A stretch of 64,000 nucleotides of DNA from Ruminococcus sp. AM36-2AA (lineage in GTDB: Bacteria; Bacillota; Clostridia; Lachnospirales; Lachnospiraceae), in assembly GCF_003461955.1 (NCBI RefSeq), contig NZ_QTYB01000002.1, forward strand, positions 222,314 to 286,313, in the 5' to 3' direction. This document shows, piece by piece, positions 60,586-64,000 of this stretch. Numbering within the stretch: the first letter of the stretch is position 1; the number at the start of each line of letters is the position of its first letter. The position numbers were made by a program, and so were the translations under genes. The notes under the pieces were generated by a model, which searched no databases, was not told where the DNA came from, and saw only the letters and a program-made list of their open reading frames with translations.

Positions 60586-63279
60586 TCAATAGTATTCTAC
60601 AGGATCGCCATCGCTGCCAGTATCATCTCCGGTGTCTCCACCGTCATCATCGCCGGTGTTATCGCCGCTGCCGTCATCACCGCCTGTGTTGTCACCACCG
60701 GAATTATCACCGGTGTTATCGGTGTTGTCACCACCGGAATTATCACCGGTATTATCGGTATTGTCGCCACCGGAATTATCACCGGTATTATCGGTACTGT
60801 CACCGCCGGCAGTACTGTCAGTTCCGTCCGGTGCAGCAGTCGGAATAGCGGCAGCGGCGGAATCTGTGTCTGCATCAGTGTCTTCACTGTAACTGTAATC
60901 ATTTTCACTGTAATCACTGCTTCCGTAGAAGTGCTTGTCACAGTATTCTGTTGGAAGACTGGAAATATCAAAATATTCTGTTATGGTCGGACAACCGGCA
61001 CGAGGGAGAAGTCCTGTCTCTGAGCAGACGCTGGCTTTTTCCACACTGGAAGGCATATCGAAATCTTTGTCATCCAGGCCTTCATGGATACGGTTCATAA
61101 CTTTTTTCCAGAGATTCTTGTGGAAATTACGGGCATCCTCAGGGATTTTCTCGTTGTTGTCATAACCGGACCATACAGCACATGTGTAGTATGGTGTGTA
61201 ACCAACGAACCAGAGGTCATTATAATCTTCGGTAGTACCTGTTTTTCCTGCAACAGTCATATTATCAAGCTGGCAGGCAGTACCGGTACCCTTCTTTACA
61301 ACATCCTCCATAGCGCTGGTAAGCAGGTAAGCGGTGCTGTCTTTGATCACAGATCTGGAAACAGAAGTGTTTTCGATCAGGACATTTCCGTCATGGTCAA
61401 GGATCTGTGTATAGTAAATTGGTTTAATATAATTTCCGCCATTGGCGATCGCTGCATATGCGGCACAGAGTTCAACATTTTTGACACCATTGGTAATTCC
61501 GCCAAGTGCTGTTGCCAGATTGGCATCACTCCATATATTTCCGTTGGCATCTTTATCTGCCTCAGTTCCATGTGCCAGAGTTGTAAATCCGAAATCATCC
61601 AGATATTTAAGACCAAGAGCAGGAGTAACCTGTTCCAGGCATTTGACTGCAACAACATTGATGGAATTCTGGATTGCCTTACGGATCGTGGTCTCGCCGC
61701 CATAGCTTCGTGTGGCATTGTTAACCGGAGAGCCGTCCGGATATTCATATGGTTCATCCATAAATGTGGTAGCCAGTGTATCACCTTTTTCGTTCAGAGC
61801 CGGAGCATAGGTGGATACAATCTTAAAGGTAGAACCAGGCTGTCTGGTTGTATCTGTGGCACGGTTCAGTGTCAGGCTGGCTGTTTTTTCACCACGGCCA
61901 CCGATCAGGGCTTTTACATAACCGGTATGCTGATCGATGACAGACATGGAAGACTGCGGTTGTGGTGCAAAGTTTACGCGCTCGGAAACCACGGTACTTC
62001 CGTCAGCCAGGATGCTGGCCTTGTACTGATCAACATACTGCTGGCCTTCTTCCGGAGAATCGAAGAGAAGATCGAATTCCGGATCCTGATCACGGAAATA
62101 GAGCTGCAGCATTTCCTTGCTGTAATTTTTCTGGTTTCCGTCTGCATCCTGAACGGTCAGTGCGTAGTCCAGCTCATACTGTACATCAGCCGGATAATTA
62201 TCCGGATCCGCGTACTCTTCATCCAGGATCTTCTGAATACTGGAATCCAGGGTTGTCATGATCTTCAGACCGCCACTGTAGAGAAGATTGGTTGCCTGAG
62301 TTTTGGTGTAACCTTTGATATTCATAAGGTCGCTGATGACCTGATTGGTAACCTCGTCTTCAAAGTATGTGTAAACGGTGCTTTCTTCTTCTGTATTTTC
62401 CATCTGTGCAGCCTGAATACGGGTATAAACATCATCGTTCAGTGCTTCGTTATATTCATCCTGTGAGATATAGTTCTGATCTAGCATGTGATCCAGAACT
62501 TCCTTACGTCTCTTGGAATTTGCTTTCGGGTTGGTGATCGGATTGAATTTGGTAGGATTCTGAGTGATACCTGCAAGGGTTGCACATTCAGAAAGATTCA
62601 GATCCCATACATCTTTATTGAAATATTTCTTGGAAGCTGCCTGTACGCCGTAGGAACCTGCACCAAGGTTGATGGTATTCAGGTAATTTTCGAGAATTAC
62701 AGATTTATCGTATTTCTTTTCAACCTGTACAGCCAGGTACTGCTCCTGAAACTTACGTGTGAAACGTTCCAGCTGTGTGGACTCGTTGGTCCAGTCTGTG
62801 AAAACATTATTCTTCAGAAGCTGCTGTGTGATGGTACTGGCACCCTCGGAAAAATTACCGGTGGTGATCGCCTTCATTCCGGCACGTGCGATACCCCGGA
62901 CATCAATACCGTTATGTTCATAAAAACGTTCATCCTCAATGGCTACCACTGCATGCTGCAGACTGACCGGGATCTGGTCCAGAGAGACCGGAAGACGGTT
63001 GGATGTAGGTGCTGAAAGCTGTCGGATCTGTGTTCCCTGGTCATCATACAGGAAGGTTGCATATCCGAGAGGTGAAATATCCACATCGTTGACATCAGGT
63101 GCACCGGCGATCACGCCCCGGAAGGAGCCGATACCAAGGCAGATAACCATGACGCAGACCGCAATCAGAGCTGTAAATAAAACCCGGATAAACGAAACAT
63201 GTGCTCTTTTTTCCAGCATGGAAGTACGGGAGATCAGAGCGTTCCGCTTCTTGGAAGTGGATCTTTTTCCGTAGTTCAT
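60586..63279 (-). CDS. Class A penicillin-binding protein (PBP1A-like)
   Basis: An 897-residue bifunctional peptidoglycan synthase. A basic cytoplasmic tail and a membrane segment (about 30-58) precede the glycosyltransferase domain, with the catalytic glutamate E115 in VVAIEDERFYEHNGID and STITQQLLKN. The transpeptidase domain has the active-site serine in RQPGSTFKIV, SIN in AIQNSINVVA, and KTGTTE. The extracellular C-terminus ends in a Gly/Asn/Asp/Thr-rich tail with a 12-residue repeat. AAAGGAGG precedes the start. It builds glycan strands and cross-links stem peptides. The tail is low complexity and probably spans the wall. Confidence 0.95.
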   Translation of the reverse strand: MNYGKRSTSKKRNALISRTSMLEKRAHVSFIRVLFTALIAVCVMVICLGIGSFRGVIAGAPDVNDVDISPLGYATFLYDDQGTQIRQLSAPTSNRLPVSLDQIPVSLQHAVVAIEDERFYEHNGIDVRGIARAGMKAITTGNFSEGASTITQQLLKNNVFTDWTNESTQLERFTRKFQEQYLAVQVEKKYDKSVILENYLNTINLGAGSYGVQAASKKYFNKDVWDLNLSECATLAGITQNPTKFNPITNPKANSKRRKEVLDHMLDQNYISQDEYNEALNDDVYTRIQAAQMENTEEESTVYTYFEDEVTNQVISDLMNIKGYTKTQATNLLYSGGLKIMTTLDSSIQKILDEEYADPDNYPADVQYELDYALTVQDADGNQKNYSKEMLQLYFRDQDPEFDLLFDSPEEGQQYVDQYKASILADGSTVVSERVNFAPQPQSSMSVIDQHTGYVKALIGGRGEKTASLTLNRATDTTRQPGSTFKIVSTYAPALNEKGDTLATTFMDEPYEYPDGSPVNNATRSYGGETTIRKAIQNSINVVAVKCLEQVTPALGLKYLDDFGFTTLAHGTEADKDANGNIWSDANLATALGGITNGVKNVELCAAYAAIANGGNYIKPIYYTQILDHDGNVLIENTSVSRSVIKDSTAYLLTSAMEDVVKKGTGTACQLDNMTVAGKTGTTEDYNDLWFVGYTPYYTCAVWSGYDNNEKIPEDARNFHKNLWKKVMNRIHEGLDDKDFDMPSSVEKASVCSETGLLPRAGCPTITEYFDISSLPTEYCDKHFYGSSDYSENDYSYSEDTDADTDSAAAAIPTAAPDGTDSTAGGDSTDNTGDNSGGDNTDNTGDNSGGDNTDNTGDNSGGDNTGGDDGSGDNTGDDDGGDTGDDTGSDGDPVEYY
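60691..60798 (+). repeat. Three 36-base tandem repeats in the PBP tail
   Basis: Three 36-base units (60691-60726, 60727-60762, 60763-60798) differ by a few bases. Each encodes a 12-residue NTGDNSGGDNTD-type unit in the PBP C-terminus. The number of units could vary between strains by slippage. Confidence 0.9.
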
Positions 63280-63373
63280 GTTATTCCTCCTTTATAATCC
63301 GTTTCATTATAGCAAATATAGAATGTTAAATAAACCCTTAAAAAAAATTTCACAATTCATGATATCTTATACA

Positions 63374-63402
63374 TTGTGCAATGGAGATAATTATTATACA
63401 AT
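63374..63402 (+). promoter_or_regulatory. Putative promoter of the YigZ-family gene
   Basis: TTGTGC and TACAAT are separated by 17 bases, about 120 bases ahead of the gene. The -35 match is weak. Confidence 0.4.
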
Positions 63403-63524
63403 AAAGAAAACTCTGCAGAAAACAGAGAGAACATCAGATGAGGAAATTCCCGCGGACAAGATAGCAGAAGCGGAATCTGATGTGGCAATATCTGGAAATG
63501 TGATAGACAACGGAGGCGTAAACC

Positions 63525-64000
63525 ATGCTGGAACATTATAAAACCATATACGAAGGCGGCGAAGGCGAACTTGTGGAAAAGAAATCCCGTTTTATCGCAA
63601 CGGTCCGTCCTGTGGAAACCGAAGAAGAGGCCCTTGCTTTTATTGAAGAAATGAAAAAGAAATACTGGGATGCCCGTCATAACTGCTATGTATATTCCGT
63701 AGGGATGAACCGGGAGGCCACACGCTGCAGTGATGACGGAGAACCATCCGGAACAGCAGGAAGACCCATGCTGGATGTGCTTCTGGGCGCCGGGATCTAT
63801 AATGCAGCCATCGTGGTGACCAGATATTTTGGTGGTGTTCTTCTTGGAACCGGAGGACTTGTACGTGCCTACTCAGGAGCTGTCCAGGCCGGACTTGCAG
63901 CAAGTACCGTGATCGAGAAACATCATGGGATATCGCTTCAGGTGACGACCGATTATACAGGAATCGGTAAGATCCAGTATATTGCGGGAGAAAGAAGCCT
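63525..64000 (+). CDS. yigZ: YigZ/IMPACT-family protein, 3' end outside window
   Basis: The first 158 residues of a UPF0029/YigZ family protein. The IMPACT domain is clear: EKKSRFIATVRPV, YWDARHNCYVYSVG, CSDDGEPSGTAGRPMLDVL and VVTRYFGGVLLGTGGLVRAY. The ATG at 63525 follows CGGAGGC. The domain is linked to translation regulation in eukaryotic IMPACT proteins; the bacterial role is not established. The coding region runs off the end of the window. Confidence 0.93.
   Translation, partial: MLEHYKTIYEGGEGELVEKKSRFIATVRPVETEEEALAFIEEMKKKYWDARHNCYVYSVGMNREATRCSDDGEPSGTAGRPMLDVLLGAGIYNAAIVVTRYFGGVLLGTGGLVRAYSGAVQAGLAASTVIEKHHGISLQVTTDYTGIGKIQYIAGERS

Noticed and set aside
60691..60798. Regularly spaced 36-base repeats that could be mistaken for a CRISPR array
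   Set aside because: The units are contiguous with no spacers, lie inside the PBP coding region on the opposite strand, and translate to a clean 12-residue repeat. No cas genes are present.
61084..62466. Long + strand open frame (460 codons) opposite the PBP gene
   Set aside because: It is fully antisense to a well-supported penicillin-binding protein, is Cys/Ile/Phe-rich with no family motif, and lacks a ribosome site.
63278..63541. Small + strand frame (87 codons) ahead of the YigZ gene
   Set aside because: No convincing ribosome site at its start, no motif, and it overlaps the YigZ ribosome site and start. Left as non-coding leader.

Overview
The window looks like chromosomal DNA of a Gram-positive, anaerobic gut Lachnospiraceae bacterium, most like the Blautia / Ruminococcus obeum group. 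This is inferred from gene content and layout: strong AGGAGG ribosome sites, HprK with a ROK glucokinase, meso-diaminopimelate dehydrogenase, DUF1846, DUF1002 and DUF5685 proteins, and above all a glycyl-radical fucose/rhamnose microcompartment locus. No species assignment was possible without a search. Genes lie mostly on the + strand.

Layout. 1-7.2 kb: the end of comEA, a two-component system with a GerMN-domain membrane protein, comEC, and a COG2509-type flavoprotein. 7.4-13.6 kb: a cobalamin-riboswitch operon with a secreted CbiK-like cobaltochelatase, a secreted two-domain protein, and a BtuFCD/FecBCD-type ABC importer. 13.7-23.7 kb: a DUF1002 secreted protein, an RlmI-type rRNA methyltransferase, a three-gene module (zinc-ribbon membrane protein, DUF5685, J-domain protein), ddh, and two secreted NlpC/P60 wall hydrolases. 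23.8-25.5 kb: a second cobalamin riboswitch ahead of a small cysteine-rich protein, then a PHP phosphoesterase on the - strand.

25.6-41 kb is the centre of interest, a complete glycyl-radical microcompartment locus of the kind called GRM5. It has the B12-independent propanediol dehydratase and its activase, a fuculose-phosphate-type aldolase, CoA-acylating aldehyde dehydrogenase, Zn- and Fe-alcohol dehydrogenases, PduL, PduS-like electron carrier, a PduT-like trimeric shell protein, four hexameric shell proteins, one pentameric vertex protein, a DeoR regulator and a PduO/HbpS fusion. Sugar phosphate is split to dihydroxyacetone phosphate and lactaldehyde. Lactaldehyde is reduced to 1,2-propanediol, which the glycyl radical enzyme dehydrates to propionaldehyde. 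Propionaldehyde is then disproportionated to propanol and propionyl-phosphate inside the shell. Two sigma-A-like promoters drive the locus and each is preceded by a matching A/C-rich array that could be the DeoR operator. An internal promoter and three intercistronic hairpins may set shell stoichiometry. L-fucose isomerase with a divergent AraC regulator lies a few kilobases further on (44.5-47.4 kb), separated from the locus by recQ and a secreted Ig-like protein. No fuculokinase or sugar transporter is visible.

47.5-64 kb is mostly housekeeping: an aldo/keto reductase, sbcD-sbcC, DUF1846, ftsH, uvrC, hprK, glucokinase, a class A penicillin-binding protein with a repeat tail, and the start of a YigZ-family gene. 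Unexplained non-coding structure includes a dispersed palindromic repeat family, a structured region with its own promoter near 44.0-44.3 kb, and a switch-like leader ahead of hprK.
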